Counted from the first letter of the stretch, positions 35,123 to 45,925 are shown. The stretch: 64,000 nt of DNA from Magicicada septendecula (GCA_034769895.1 CM068372.1:438220958-438284957); one strand, 5' to 3'. A program made the numbers and translations. Notes: generated by a model not told the origin, from the letters alone.

Positions 35123-35670
35123 TTCATCTGCACGTCGACTCGAACATGAAGCAAAACAGAATATTTTCAAACAGTTTAATGTAGTCCCACTACAACTATT
35201 TCTAGGTAACTGAATTATCCGCCAACCAGTGTATGGAGGACAATACGTATTTGTGGATCATACTGTGTTCGGACTATCCACCGGTCGTATCCTTCCACCC
35301 GTTTCTCGGCTAGCCGTCTGTGTCAAGGCTGCGGAGGAAAGTACCCTCTGGACAGTGGTTCCCAAAGTGGGGTCCGCGATAATGTTTCAGGGGTTCCGCA
35401 GACACTTTTAAGAAACATTAGAATTTACTGTAATTTTCTCCGATTTGTTATGCTTTAAAATCTAAAACTTAGAATCTTAAAAAAAATTAGTAGAAGATTC
35501 CAGTATTCTTTTTGGGGTTCAAACAAATTTTAATTGTAAAAGTAATTTCAAACTAATAATGTTTTTAAATCATGTCAACATAACTGACTAGACCTCTCTC
35601 TTACACTACAAAAAGAAGATACATAAAAGAACTGTCAACTGACAGTTCATTAAAATTACAGTTTTCGCAA

Positions 35671-35880
35671 TTACGGCTAGCTTACTTCTGGTTATATGTA
35701 ATGACTTACTATCCTGAACTCGTAAAAAAAGCTTTGAAGCGTTTAAAATGTGTTTCCCTCTACTTATTTGTGTGAAACCGCATTCTTCCTGCTCACGTAC
35801 TTAAAGTCAAAGTTAAGAAACTTGATGTCGAGAGTGACTTAACACTGAAATTATTATCAGACATTAAACCTCCAATACCA
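35671..35880 (+). pseudogene. hAT transposase C-terminal (dimerisation) remnant
   Basis: The frame reads LRLAYFWLYVMTYYPELVKK, then ALKRLKCVSLYLFV, a stop, and then LKVKVKKLDVESDLTLKLLS and DIKPPIP. This follows the pattern FWxxVxxEYPxLxxxALxxLLPFxTTYLCExGFSxL...RLxVExDLRxALSxIxPxI of hAT dimerisation regions. The TTYLCE position has decayed. The reading is cut at 35880, where LINE endonuclease sequence starts. Confidence 0.75.
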
Positions 35881-36180
35881 GGAGTTGTAGGCTGTTTTGG
35901 AGAAGATGTGATAAATAGAAATGGCCAAGAACTAAAATAGAAATGGCCAAGAACTAAGGCAGTTCGCATCTTTTAATAAACCTAAAATAACGAACACTTT
36001 TTCAGGAAAAAAGACATCTATAAATATACATGGATTGCTAGAGGCTATCGCTCACTAATTGATTACGTTATAATCAATGAAAATATGAAGAACTTAATAC
36101 AGGACAAAAGGGTTTACAGGGGACCAGAAATAGGCTCAGATCATTACCTAGTTATATCAGAAATAAAACTTCTACGAAGG
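35881..36180 (+). pseudogene. EEP endonuclease C-terminal half (LINE)
   Basis: The text reads GVVGCFGEDVINRNGQEL, a break at the duplicated word, then ASFNKPKITNTFFRKKDI, YKYTWIARGYRSLIDYVIIN and GPEIGSDHYLVISEIKL. TWxxRGxxSxIDYVI and the catalytic SDHxLV motif are conserved. The N-terminal half, with the first catalytic Asn and Glu, is absent. This domain nicks target DNA for target-primed reverse transcription. Confidence 0.85.
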
Positions 36181-36795
36181 TGGAAAAAATTTAGAACAAA
36201 GACTATCAACTCAGAGGAAGTATATAAGGTTTATCTGCTCCAAAACGACGGTATCAAATATCTGTACCAACAAAGATTGGGAGCATATTTAGCAAACATC
36301 AATACAGAAAATGATATTAATAGGGAATGGGAAAATATACGAGCGTGTATAGAGAAGAGTGGACATGAGGTAATAGGTCGGAGGAAGAAATTTAGGAAAA
36401 GGAAAGGATTGAAAATTTGGACGGAAGAACTTGAACAAGCTATAAAAGATAAAAAGACAGCGTATCATAAATACTTACAAACGCCAAGTGTACAAAATGA
36501 GGAAACTTATAAGTCAAAAAGAAATAACGCAAAAGCTATAGCCAGGAGAGCCCATCAACAATACTGGGATACATTTGTAAGCAACATAGAACATGACCTG
36601 CATGGACGGCTGGAAGTAGCCTATAAAATCATTAAACATCTAAACTCTCAGGAAAGAGACACAGCTAGACTAAACGTGATCGAAGATGAAGAATGGAAAA
36701 GGCACTACCAAGAACTATGGTGTCAAGCAGAAGGAAGCGAACAGGGACGAAGGAAGCGACATAAGTGCTTGCGTGGATATGATTACTTTAGATGA
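36085..36795 (+). pseudogene. LINE frame: endonuclease end, linker, start of RT region
   Basis: An open frame of 236 codons runs from the endonuclease motif SDHYLV through a Lys/Arg-rich linker. The linker includes EELEQAIKDKKTAYHKYLQT, ARRAHQQYWDTFVSNIEHDL and HGRLEVAYKIIKHLN. The frame then shifts near 36750. The continuation TLDELQQVLRDSKNRKASGL, DKLNME is read in another frame and meets a stop at about 36862 before the RT proper. Confidence 0.8.
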
Positions 36796-36937
36796 GCTGC
36801 AACAGGTACTAAGAGACTCTAAAAATAGGAAAGCAAGTGGACTGGATAAGCTAAACATGGAATAGCTAAAACACGGAGGGCCTCTTTTTGAACTGCGATT
36901 TCTTCATTGGATTAATGAATGTTGGAGAGCAAATAAT

Positions 36938-37408
36938 GTGCCATCAGCATGGAACAAAGCGGAGGTAATATCCCTTTTTAAGAAGGGGGACAGACATAGG
37001 TGTGATAACTATAGGGAAATCAGTCTACTTAACTCAGCTTATACGGTCTATTCACGGATAATCAACAATAGATTGAAAATTATTACTGACGCATTGCTAT
37101 GTGAAGAACAGTCAGGTTTTAGAAAGGGACGCTCTTGCATTGACAATGTTTTTATAATACAACAACTGATTGAAAAAAGAAAAGAGTTCAATCTTGAAAC
37201 GCACATAGCATTTATAGATTTTAAGAAGGCGTTTGACAAAGTAAATAGACAAAAGCTCTGGGAAATTATGAATATAAGAGGGTACCGTCGACACTTGATC
37301 CAGGTATTGAAAGGACTATATAAACGAGCAGAAATAGTGATAAATACGGGACGAAGTATAAGCACAGAGCTAGTAACAAAACAGGGTGTGAGACAACAAG
37401 GGTTGTAG
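36938..37408 (+). pseudogene. LINE reverse transcriptase fingers and palm, first part
   Basis: The text is SAWNKAEVISLFKKGDRHRC, DNYREISLLNSAYTVYSRII, EEQSGFRKGRSCIDNVFIIQ, then catalytic motif A in HIAFIDFKKAFDKVNRQKLW. The frame ends in GVRQQGL and a stop. There the usual GVRQGCxLSPxLFN box is scrambled by a short duplication (37383-37440), after which SISSTLFNIYIDHII resumes. Confidence 0.88.
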
Positions 37409-37447
37409 CAAGGGTGTGAGATACAGGGTTGTAGCATATCTTCAACT

Positions 37448-37699
37448 TTGTTTAATATATACATAGATCACATAATCAGGATATGGAAGGAAGAAGTCCG
37501 TGGAGGTGTTAAAATAAACAGCAATACCACTTTAAATTCGTTACTTTTTGCAGATGATTTAGCAATAATTCAAACGACTGAAGATGGCCTGCAAAGATCG
37601 GTGTACACATTAGAAACCATACCTAACGAATATTCCCTAGAAATATCGGCACAGAAAACTAAAATTATGGCATTTAAAGGGAAGAATCCAGTACGCTAA
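37448..37699 (+). pseudogene. LINE reverse transcriptase, catalytic FADD part
   Basis: Contains LNSLLFADDLAIIQTTEDGL, the palm motif C with both Asp residues kept, and then LEISAQKTKIMAFKGKNPVR. It follows the previous fragment after the scrambled region and ends in one stop before the next frame. Confidence 0.88.
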
Positions 37700-37702
37700 A
37701 AA

Positions 37703-38203
37703 ATGGTCTATGGACATCCTGTAGAACAAGTATCACATTTTTGCTATTTAGGATCGGATGTCAGCTATCTAAAAGGACATGATATAGAAAGAAAACTTCA
37801 AAAATTTGAATACATAGGGGGCACGATAAACAGAACGTTGGGAAATAAAACGCGTAAGGAGACAAGATTAAAGTTATATAAAACCATGGTTGTCCCTATT
37901 CTGACGTACGGCAGTGAGACCTGGGTTCCTTCAAAGCTAGATAGATCAAAGATTCAGGCAGCTGAAATGCGCTTTCTGAGAAGAGTCAAGGGCTGTACAC
38001 GATTAAATAGAATACGTAATGACGACGTCCGGAATGCGCTAAACATCTACAATTTGAATCATCGAATAGATGATTACAAACGGAAATTGCGGGAACACGT
38101 CGACCGCATGGACAAATGTAGACTACCACAACAAATAAGATCTTATAAACCAACTGGCAAGCGTAACGTTGGAAGTCCTTTTTCAAGATGGGACCAACTA
38201 TGA
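37703..38203 (+). pseudogene. LINE post-RT tail region
   Basis: In order: VEQVSHFCYLGSDVSY, GGTINRTLGNKTRKETRLKL, YKTMVVPILTYGSETWVPSK, IQAAEMRFLRRVKGCTRLNR, IRNDDVRNALNIYNLNHRID, HVDRMDKCRLPQQIRSYKPT and GKRNVGSP. This tail recurs in more than a dozen places in the window and was the main ruler for calling them. 166 codons are open. Confidence 0.88.
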
Positions 38204-38799
38204 CATTGTGGAGACGGAACAGGCATTTCTGCCTATACCATGAAGTGTAGAAAAAGCAGAAAACATTAAATCCAATATTGCAGAGCTAATTGTTCAAAAG
38301 CAGCTTCATTGTTCACATTAAACTATGTTTGATATAATTAATATTATAATTTTGCAATTTAAGAGAATTTTTATTTTAATATATTTTAATTAAAATATAT
38401 GAGTTTCTATCATATTTACTGTTTGTTTTATTTCTCAGACGGGGTCCGTGAAATTTTAAATTATTTGAGGGGGTCCGCGGACTGAAAAGTTTGGGAACCA
38501 TTTCTCTAGATTGTTCGAGCGCTTGTTAACCACGCAAATTATGCTGGCAAGGCGCCAAAAGAATGGAATATTATTCCGGAACATCTGCAGGCTACATGTA
38601 ATCAACAGCGGCTGGCTTAGTTAGTTAGTTACACCTGGCGAGATTATAGACCGCGGATCAATTGCTTGTTGTGGAAAGTGATTGCTGTGTTATAATTTCT
38701 ACAGAACTATTGTTAGTGGACGTTCTTATTGCGTGTGGACAAGTTTACATTGAATTACTGTATGAGAATTACTGTAGTTAACTTGAATTGTCTTTTATA

Positions 38800-39127
38800 A
38801 GATAATTGCAATACCCTCATTGACATATGCGAGTGAGGACATATGCTCATGACAAAAAAGGAATGCGACAAGATTCAGGGTGCTGAAATGCAGTTTCTTC
38901 GAAATACTTTAAAATATACATTGCAAGATAGAATAAGGAATGAGGATATCAGAGCAGAACTCGAAGTAAAGGACATTTTCTTTTTATTATTTATTATTTC
39001 AATTTACAGAAGACAATGGGAGAAGAAGAAGAAGAAGAAGAAGAAGAAGAAGAAGAAGAAGAAGAAGAAGAAGAAGAAGAAGAAGAAGAAAAAGAAGAAG
39101 AAGAAGGAGAAGGAGAAGAAGAAGAAA
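38800..39127 (+). pseudogene. LINE tail inserted in the LTR 3' half, with (GAA)n
   Basis: It reads PSLTYASEDICS, then in the next frame KKECDKIQGAEMQFLRNTLK, YTLQDRIRNEDIRAELEVKD. It then breaks into unrelated text and a GAA tract at 39016-39126. LTR sequence resumes at TTGTCGATTTTAAATTG. Comparison with the LTR at 63446-63935 places the insertion. A degraded duplication of about a dozen bases (CTTG...TTTT) is possible. Confidence 0.75.
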
Positions 39128-39253
39128 AATATCTTGTCGATTTTAAATTGTTATTTGTGACTTATTAAAGCTGGTAAATTAGTGGTTTCATTGGTGTCTG
39201 TATTTTGTTTCCACTGTACCATACGACGATCCGTGAGGCCGTCGTAACAATAT

Positions 39254-39805
39254 CTATATTGTATACAGAAAATGGAATACTGTACCTTCGACCGGGAGAT
39301 TATCATTTTTACCCACAAAGGCACTGACAACACCCAACATTCAATGCGGTCTAGAAGGCAATCCATACGCTACTGTGGATTAAAATTTTCTATATACACT
39401 TTCAGTCAGTGCGCGCGCACGTGTGTGTGTGTGGTATACAAGCATTTCAAAGAGCCAAGAAACTGCGAGTGGATAGCGTTGTATATGGACAGTAACGGAG
39501 CCTTGATTACCTCAATATAATCCGTCTTGCGCTTTGTAGTTTTCTTAACACGGCTTGTTTCGAGAACAATCACCCACCACCAGGTACTATAAATCCTTAT
39601 CCTCTCATGAGGACGCGTCAGTGAAATTCAAAACAGTCGTTATACAAATTACTGAATCCATCATTCCATAAACTGAAAAATAAATTTAATTAGAATTTAA
39701 TTATCGATTATTTAATGTTTGTTTAATTAATTAGGTGTTTTTACGACTACATTTGAATTATTTTATGTATATTTATATATTTATTTTTATTTTAGTAAAT
39801 TTATA
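39254..39805. other. No gene seen
   Basis: Short frames at 39151-39520 carry no motif. Short TGTG repeats near 39420. Confidence 0.5.
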
Positions 39806-39809
39806 ATTC

Positions 39810-40400
39810 GGCCAGTGGGAAGCAAGACAAAGAAATACAATCCAGAATTAATTTGGGTAAGATAGCTGTATCTACATTAAATGGAATCCTGTGGTGTAAG
39901 CAAATTACAGTAGAAACTAAAACCAAAATATTTTAAACCATTGTTAGAAGTATCATGACTTACGGCTCAGAAGTTTGAACTACCAATAAACACACAAGAA
40001 CAAAATTAATGACAGCAGAGATGGACTTTTGGAGACGTTCGGCAAGAGTATTCCAGACGTGAGAAAATTAGAAATCAAGTTATTAAGGACAGAATGAATG
40101 TGAAAAATTCAATTATTGATTTTATAAAAAAAATTACAATGGTATAGACACACACGAAAAGAATGGCACAGGAAAGATTGACAAGGAGAGTTATGGAATG
40201 GACCCCATCATGAAGAAGGAAAAGAGGAAGACCACCTATCACCTGGATAGAAGAAATTCAGACAATATTGAGAGAACGAGAAATTGAAGATCTTTGGATG
40301 GACAAGGAGCAGTGGATGATGGGAATTCAACCACTTCTGTAATCTTTAGTTCTAAAAATGTGTAAACATTGTACAGACGGAATAATAATAATAATAACAA
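39810..40400 (+). pseudogene. LINE family B-like tail with (AAT)n end
   Basis: Blocks in shifting frames: DKEIQSRINLGKIAVSTLNG, ILWCKQ, a MTYGSEV remnant, TAEMDFWRRSARVFQT, WYRHTRKEWHRKD, GRPPITW-like text, then a WxDxEQWxxGIQP ending. These match the EIxxRIxxGxxAIxxLNxILW...MxYGSExW...AxExDFxRRSxR...WYGHVxRM tail. It ends near 40395 with AATAATAATAAT. Strongly degenerate. Confidence 0.7.
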
Positions 40401-40404
40401 TACA

Positions 40405-41640
40405 TTTATAATTTTAGGGAGATCATCTTGTTTTGTTTTTATTTGAGTTTGTTCTGTAAATAGTGTTAGTGCTCTGCTATTGTGTTTGTAAATATTCATT
40501 TTTTGATTTTTTGGAAATTTTAAAATAGAATTTTATACATTCTAGACCTTCGTCAGGTTTCACTTCACACCATATTAAGAACAAAGCTTTTGAGTCCCTA
40601 CTTTTCTCTAGTCATGTGGGTCACATTGGAAAAGATAGGTGTCTATCCTGTAACAATCAAGCCATGTATGCTTTTGTATGCAAAAGAGTCAACACCTCAA
40701 GTATACCTCAAGACACATAATAATAATATAATTTTAACGTTAGGTAAATAAAAAAATCATATCAACAACTTGCAGAAGTAATTATAATTTGATAATATAT
40801 AAAATTATTAAATTAATACACGTAACACATGACATACAGGACAATGGGAAACAGAGCGCACTGCTCGCCGTAATAACGTCAACGGTCCAGCCGTTCGGTG
40901 TCCGCTAAATCCACTGATGTTTGGTTGTTGCATCCTTCTTGTCGGTAGTAACTTGTTCGTGAAACGTGTCTTGTTAGCGAGACTACTAAGTCGCAAGACG
41001 GATTATATTTAGGTAATTAATTAACAAATTGTGAACTGGATGGCTTACAATATAACATAACAATGGAACATATCCAGATGTTCAGATTAGATCTCATTTG
41101 CTTAGTCATGATCCCAACAAATTGCATTGAATTGTAATAACAATGAATTGGAAAATGTTTTTTTTAATGATCGGCTGTTTTGTAAATACAGTTCGCTCCC
41201 GATTTTTGGCGGTAATGTGTGGCTCTTCAATTCCCGCTTAAAACTCTCCAAAAAAAATCACAACTCATTTTAAACGTGCAAGACTTTCGGATGAACAGAC
41301 ATGTTACATATTAAAAAGTGATCCTAGTTAACAACGAGTTTTCGGTTAAAAAAAAAAAAACTAACTCTTACATGAACTGAAAAGTTTACTTATCTATATG
41401 CTAAATCTGTTAAGTAGACTTATAAAACATAGATAAATATTAAAATTAATAAAAGATAGTACAAATATAAAAACGTTAACAACTGTAATCAACACAAAAT
41501 TTAGTAACTATTTTTTTAATAAATTTATTTTTGCTAGTTCAAAAAAAATTTAAATCGTTTATTTACATTATTTGAAATAGTAAGATTCGCTTGCTTTTTA
41601 CTTTGTTTTTATACTTTGTTTTTATTTTTAATGGCAGACA
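40405..41640. other. No gene seen
   Basis: AT-rich DNA. The frames at 40239-40499 and 40808-40996 have no motif. Confidence 0.5.
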
Positions 41641-41647
41641 ATCAGAA

Positions 41648-41924
41648 GCCGTCTTCAGGCTAATTATAAGCTAATACACAGAAAGTAATAAATAATACAG
41701 TGATTGTTGGACTTATTAGTGTGCAGATGTTCGTGTGTATTGTGCTTCTGTTTTGTGACTGTTGTGTGCTTTTCTAGTAAGTAATTATTTCTATTATTTA
41801 ACCTTTTGATCATACATTATGCGAACTTTTGTTATTATTATTTTGTTGAGTCTCTATCACTGGTTAACTAGAGTATTATCTATTACTTTCCATGTATTAG
41901 TTTATAATTAGCCTGAAGGGTGGC
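41648..41924. repeat. Inverted repeat with 44-bp arms around a 190-bp spacer
   Basis: 41648-41690 and 41881-41924 are inverted copies (GCCTGAAG..., CTAATTATAA, CTAATACA or CATGTATTAG, TATTACTTTC). Both arms carry a hammerhead-like CTGAAG box at the outer end, pointing outward. The layout parallels the inverted repeats at 22131-22573, 46015-46264 and 48853-49022. Confidence 0.8.
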
Positions 41925-41938
41925 CGAAACGTCCCACT
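41912..41938 (+). ncRNA. Degenerate hammerhead-like motif
   Basis: CCTGAAGGGTGGCCGAAACG: the core reads CTGAAGG (last invariant A changed to G) and stem II has shrunk to almost nothing, but GAAACGT is kept. The partner arm reads CTGAAGA on the minus strand at about 41652-41658 but has lost GAAA. Neither is likely to cleave. Confidence 0.35.
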
Positions 41939-42180
41939 TATATTTATTCTGTGATGGCAAAAGTCCGCCATTTAGATTCAAATTTAGAAATCGAATTATG
42001 TTTTCTTGTCACTTTGGTTTTCCACAGAACAACCAATAATTTTATCTGCAAGCCGAAACTGATTGCAGTACATTTTTGGACGAGGCATGTAATATTCGGC
42101 TGATGAGAAACCTTATATTTAGGAACAATTTTAAAATTAAAAAAACATATGTATATTTTATTTATTTAATATTTATAATT

Positions 42181-42255
42181 TCTTTACCTCAACATATATT
42201 TTCCCTTAATCGGAACAGGCTTCGGGAATCCTATTGTTCCCATCCTCAGCCATCT
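42181..42255 (-). ncRNA. Diverged hammerhead-like motif (family 3)
   Basis: On the minus strand the core is CTGAGGA, stem II is GGGAA...TTCCC with an AACAATAGG-like loop, then GAAG instead of GAAA, and CCTGTTCCG. The whole stretch, including GAGGTAAA at the far side, parallels the arm of the inverted repeat at 1021-1196. G at the free core position shows the fourth base choice there, but GAAG should prevent activity. Confidence 0.45.
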
Positions 42256-42714
42256 TAATTTTGTATCTTGTTGAGTACTTGTGTTTCGGTAGGTTGTTGC
42301 TATGGTTCCCTGTAGGTTTTTGGTTATTTCATTTGGTATTGCTGTGTGTGATGATTGTGGTGTATATATTAGTGTTTTGAGTATTTTGAAAATCGTGTCA
42401 TGTTTTGTGTTGTTAACCGAAAAAAATATATTGAATTATATCTGACATAAATACAATGTCAAAATGTGCTCAAATAACATAACGACACTTCCAAATAATC
42501 ACATTACCCAACACAAAACATTACACAATTTTCAAAATACTCAAAAGACTAATATTTTAATATAATAATTTACTTACAAACCTCAGATGGTACTGATATT
42601 TTTCAGTGAAACGTGCTAAAAAGAAAATACGAAATTACACTACTTGCAGAAGAAACAAATTGAATAACATCACAACATTATATATATATATATAACTTTA
42701 GTACGACTTTTTCG

Positions 42715-43101
42715 TTACTCATAATCTGATAACGTAAGATAGGCTGATACGTACAAGCTGTTTGAGTAATGAGTGCAGGGCGTTGCGTTGTGTAAATCCG
42801 AGAACAGCGCCCGCTCGCTTGCTAACGAAGGCCCGACTTTATCAAAATGCAGATTCAATTTTAATGCAAATGTCCAATTTAATTGGTTAGAAGTGCGATG
42901 TCGCCGCTCCACGGTGTTGTTTGCACAAAGGCAGCAGCGCAGTGCCTCTTGTCTTGTCGGTCGGGTCCTCCTCCGGTCTCGACTGTTTGTTGAACTTATC
43001 AGCAGCGCCTCGATGCGACGCCCAGCGGCAGCAGCTATGTAATCAAAGAGGAAGTTCCTCCTCCTCCTCTGCTTAAAACCAAACATCGTTATTTTTGGCA
43101 C
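42715..43101 (-). other. GC-richer block with open frames on both strands
   Basis: The minus frame (128 codons) and an antiparallel plus frame (42773-43042) cover a stretch clearly richer in C and G than its neighbours, with several CpG sites. I recognise no domain, signal peptide or membrane segment. It might be a CpG-containing regulatory block or an unrecognised exon. Confidence 0.3.
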
Positions 43102-43767
43102 GGAGACAGATTTATGGACGTTTTTAATACCGAGAATTTAAAACGATAAGCCGAAGAGCGCGGCGCGGAGTCGCCCGTTACTCACACCATGCTCAAGAAA
43201 TAATCACTTGGATACGCGCTCACGCAACACGGAAAGAGATGTATGAGGTACACGTGGGAAAGAGAGAGAGAGAGAGACTGTGTGTGGAGGAAGGTGAGGG
43301 ATGAGAAAGGAAAACAGAGAGAAGCAGTCAGAAGAGCTGCGATATGGCCTACGTATTCGTTGCGCCGGTTTAATTTATAAGGTTTGTATCTAGCGTACGC
43401 TTTGTTTTACAGTTCTCTCTCTCCCTTTCTCTCTCTCTCCGGTACAAACGCACTCTCTCTCTTTTTTCTTGTTTTTGATCCTCTCGGTTGCAGGACCGCT
43501 TTAGAATTTGTACAAAAGGGGCGGATTCATTGTTTACTTTGCGCTGATCTTTGAATAAGATAATAACAAAAACAACCGTCAGCGTATTTTCTTTGCTTTC
43601 CTTCTTTCTTTCTTTATCCGTGTTTGTTCTTAATTTTCGCTGAGAAGCTCTTCGCTTACGTACGTATTTTATGGCTTTAAGAGGATTACACGCGTTTGTG
43701 TTAATGCACTTTGGTGGTTGAGCATCTGCTCCATTCCGCACGTTACACGCGTGCGCGCAGGAAAAGT

Positions 43768-43772
43768 AGGGG

Positions 43773-43826
<54 letters not shown>
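43768..43826. repeat. (GA)n microsatellite
   Basis: About 29 GA units, with short GACA units after it. The Ser/Leu-rich ORFs at 43370-43947 arise from it and from C/T-rich flanks. Confidence 0.95.
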
Positions 43827-43829
<3 letters not shown>

Positions 43830-43954
43830 CATATAGACAGACAGACAGACATATACACGTTATTTCAAACAACGTTTCAGTGATCATATGATAACAACTC
43901 AGAACGTTTATTAGTGCAAAGAAAAGAACTACGGTAGATTCAAACAAGGAACTT

Positions 43955-44446
43955 GTTTGTTAAACAATGAAAGAGACCCGGCTAAAGTTTCAGAAGGCAA
44001 TGGCTGTACCTCTATTGTTGTGTGGTTCTGAAACTTGACTTCCGGCGAAAAAATATCTGAGTAGGATGCATGCATTGGAGGTGAGATTCTTGCGATCTGT
44101 TAAACGCTGCACACGAACGGATAATAGCCTCTACAATGAACACATTCGTAAAGAGTTGAACATTTTTAATATCCAAGATCGCGTTGCAGAGAACAAAGAG
44201 AGATGGATTCATCATTTAAATAGGATGCCGGATGGCAGGTTGCAAGTTTGGAAGTTCGGCAATACAAGACCACTGGGCAACGAAGTACAGATAGACCTTG
44301 GAAGCGTTGGTGAAGTGTATACATTACTTTGGGACCGGAACATGTGATTCTCCTAGTCCCTGGTAGTAGTAGAAGAAGAAGAAGAAGAAGAGAAGAAGAA
44401 GAAGAAGAAGAAGAAGAAGAAGAAGAAGAAGAAGAAGAAGAAGAAC
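43955..44446 (+). pseudogene. LINE tail with (GAA)n end
   Basis: Blocks: KETRLKFQKAMAVPLLLCGS, then MHALEVRFLRSVKRCTRTDN, IRKELNIFNIQDRVAENKER, WIHHLNRMPDGRLQV. It ends with GGACCGGAACATGTGATTCT, CTAGTCCCTGGTAGTAG and a GAA tract (44368-44444). The frame from 44066 stays open for 93 codons. The 3' words AACA(G)G...CTAATCCCTGTAGTG recur at 14870 and 28320. Confidence 0.8.
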
Positions 44447-44449
44447 CAC

Positions 44450-44960
44450 AACAACAACAACAAGAGAAAATGAAGATCATTACTGACAAATTGTATGTTT
44501 TCTGTTTCTTCTCACTCTTCTTCTTCTTCTTCTCCTTCTTTTTCCTTTTCCTTCGCCACTACTATCCCATATGGGTTTCAGTCTCCTTAACTAATACACC
44601 AATACAGTCGTTCAAAATACAAGAAAGGCTGAGAAATGCCATCAGGTCACATATCTTGATAATGAAAGAAGTGTCCGTCCGCAATTTGCATGATGGGGAG
44701 TGGGCAGCCTACGGTAGCTAACGCGGACCGGGAATAACAGCCGGTACAATTATTCGCCTTTACCAATTGCCAACGGTTTTTTGGAGAATGTAGGAGAATA
44801 GAGGTATAGGTTTCAGATCAGCTGCTTGCAATTTAGTTCTACGTGACTCGTCTACGTATTAAAGATCAGTCAGACACTCTCTCTCTACCTCCATATACGC
44901 TCACGAGTACCATAATTCTGTGTCCTTGCCCCTTCTTCGCGCTCTTCAGTACTGACATTC
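44450..44960. other. No gene seen
   Basis: A TTC/TCC-rich stretch lies near 44508-44556. The 130-codon frame at 44329-44721 runs out of the LINE microsatellite and is not a gene. Confidence 0.5.
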
Positions 44961-44964
44961 CAGT

Positions 44965-45325
44965 AGAGCTGGCAACACGATCATCGCATTTGTGCTGATG
45001 ATACGGCTCTTCTAACCACAAACTACGGTCATCAAACGGCCGCGGAACCGTCTTGAAACCATTTAAATCGACTTGAAAAATGATGCGGTGTATGACGATT
45101 AAAAAATCAACACAAACAAATCCAGCGCAAGTCATCTTTAAGACTCATCAGACCAAATGTCCGGTAGTAAAAATAAACAAAAAATAAAATAAAAGATTGC
45201 GATCCGTGGAAACACGGTATATCTAAGTAAAATACGTACTATCAAGTAACTGGGTGTAATCTTAGTTAAAAAAAAGAAACTAGAAACAGCAAACTACAGC
45301 AAAAACTGAGATTATATATAAGCTC
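44965..45325 (+). pseudogene. Jockey-like LINE reverse transcriptase end
   Basis: Reading the plus strand with stops: QHDHRICADDTALLTTNYGH, then KINTNKSSA, SGSKNK, RGNTVYLSKIRTIK, a stop, and LGVILV. This follows the Jockey/CR1 pattern FADDTAL...KxNxxKSxA...GxxIxxxxxVKYLGVxLD. The family differs from all the other LINEs in the window. Its C-terminal end may be the piece at 47150-47410. Confidence 0.65.
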
Positions 45326-45925
45326 CAAAAAATTTTTGTTGAAAAAAATCTAAATTTTCTACCAAGAAGATAAGCGGCTAAAATTTCTAAATCGTCAAAT
45401 AGTGGTTGAAAATATAACTACTGAACAAGTATCATCGTTTAATTTCTTAGGATGCAATATATTATAACTTGTGGAGGTTGATGTATAGAATAAGATGCTT
45501 TAATAGGATGAATGACACTATCAAACGTACCTTAAGCAGTAAAGTTAGGCAAGAGGCGTTATTAAAAGTTTACTCGGCGATGTCCATTCTAAGCTGTCCG
45601 TATGGTTATTGAAACGTGGACAATGACGAAAGTCGACTGCAAAGTGCAGAGATGAGGATACGTAGATCAGTTGGCAGGTACACCAGGCTAGATAGAAAAG
45701 GAATGAGGACATCCGTCATGAGCTAGCTGTCCGACACGTGAATGACGAGGTGAGGGAATATAGACAGACGTAGTTTGATCACGTAGGTCGTATGGTGGCA
45801 CCAAGAATACCACACGTAAGTGCAAAATATATTCTTAAATATAGAAGAAGTCTGGGACGGTCGATGGCGAGATCAGGTGCAACATCGGACTACGTAATAG
45901 ACTTTGGGCCTTATACTTGCAGGAA
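45326..45925 (+). pseudogene. LINE tail, degenerate
   Basis: Blocks: RQIVVENITTEQVSSFNFLG, FNRMNDTIKRTLSSKVRQEA, LLKVYSAMSILSCPYGY, RLQSAEMRIRRSVGRYTRLD, HELAVRHVNDEVREYRQT, FDHVGRM and YRRSLGRSMAR. These match the recurrent tail in order, with at least three stops. It separates the two Jockey-like pieces. Confidence 0.75.

Larger units (their letters stand above)
35881..38270 (+). mobile_element. Best-preserved LINE of the window (endonuclease + RT), 5'-truncated
   Basis: The order is EEP endonuclease C-terminal half, linker, reverse transcriptase and the conserved tail. It breaks into the hAT transposase relic at 35880 and ends near 38265 with GAGACGGAACAGGCATTT, GCC, then AGTGTAGAAAAAG. 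A 22-bp word (AATAGAAATGGCCAAG and so on) is tandemly doubled at 35912-35958. A second internal duplication breaks the GVRQGC box. Few stops are present, so it is younger than the other LINE pieces here. Clade is unassigned; only phylogeny would decide between RTE-like and other insect clades. Confidence 0.88.
35353..38502 (+). mobile_element. hAT transposon relic inserted in the LTR, itself split by a LINE
   Basis: The left end CAGTGGTTCCCAAAGTGGGG and right end GTTTGGGAACCATT (reverse complement AATGGTTCCCAAAC) are classic hAT terminal inverted repeats. Flanks CCTCTGGA (35345-35352) and TCTCTAGA (38503-38510) match at six of eight bases, both differences being transitions. They continue the interrupted LTR, which confirms an 8-bp target duplication. 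Own sequence is 35353-35880 and about 38270-38502; the middle is a LINE. Confidence 0.88.
35250..39253 (+). mobile_element. LTR copy split by a hAT element and by a LINE
   Basis: The left part (about 35250-35352) contains CCGTTTCTCGGCTAGCCG and GTGTCAAGG, matching the first third of the LTR at 63446-63935. After the hAT element it resumes at 38503 with CTAGATTGTTCGAGCGC. It then runs through GGAATATTATTCCGGAAC, AGCGGCTGGCTTAGTTAG, TTACACCTGGCGA and GTGTGGACAAG. A LINE interrupts near 38800-39127, and it ends CGATCCGTGAGGCCGTCG, TAACA at about 39247. The TATA box of the other copies is not preserved. Confidence 0.8.

Noticed and set aside
37048-37464. 138-codon minus-strand ORF
   Set aside because: It is antisense to the LINE reverse transcriptase, whose motifs are clear on the plus strand.
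42093-42108. CTGATGAGAAACC as a hammerhead
   Set aside because: CTGATGA is followed at once by GAAA with no stem II between them.
43370-43947. ORFs of 92 and 162 codons with Ser/Leu repeats
   Set aside because: They read through the (GA)n tract and C/T-rich flanks; no domain is visible.
44329-44721. 130-codon ORF with Glu and Phe runs
   Set aside because: It starts in a LINE tail, crosses the GAA array and ends in TTC-rich DNA.
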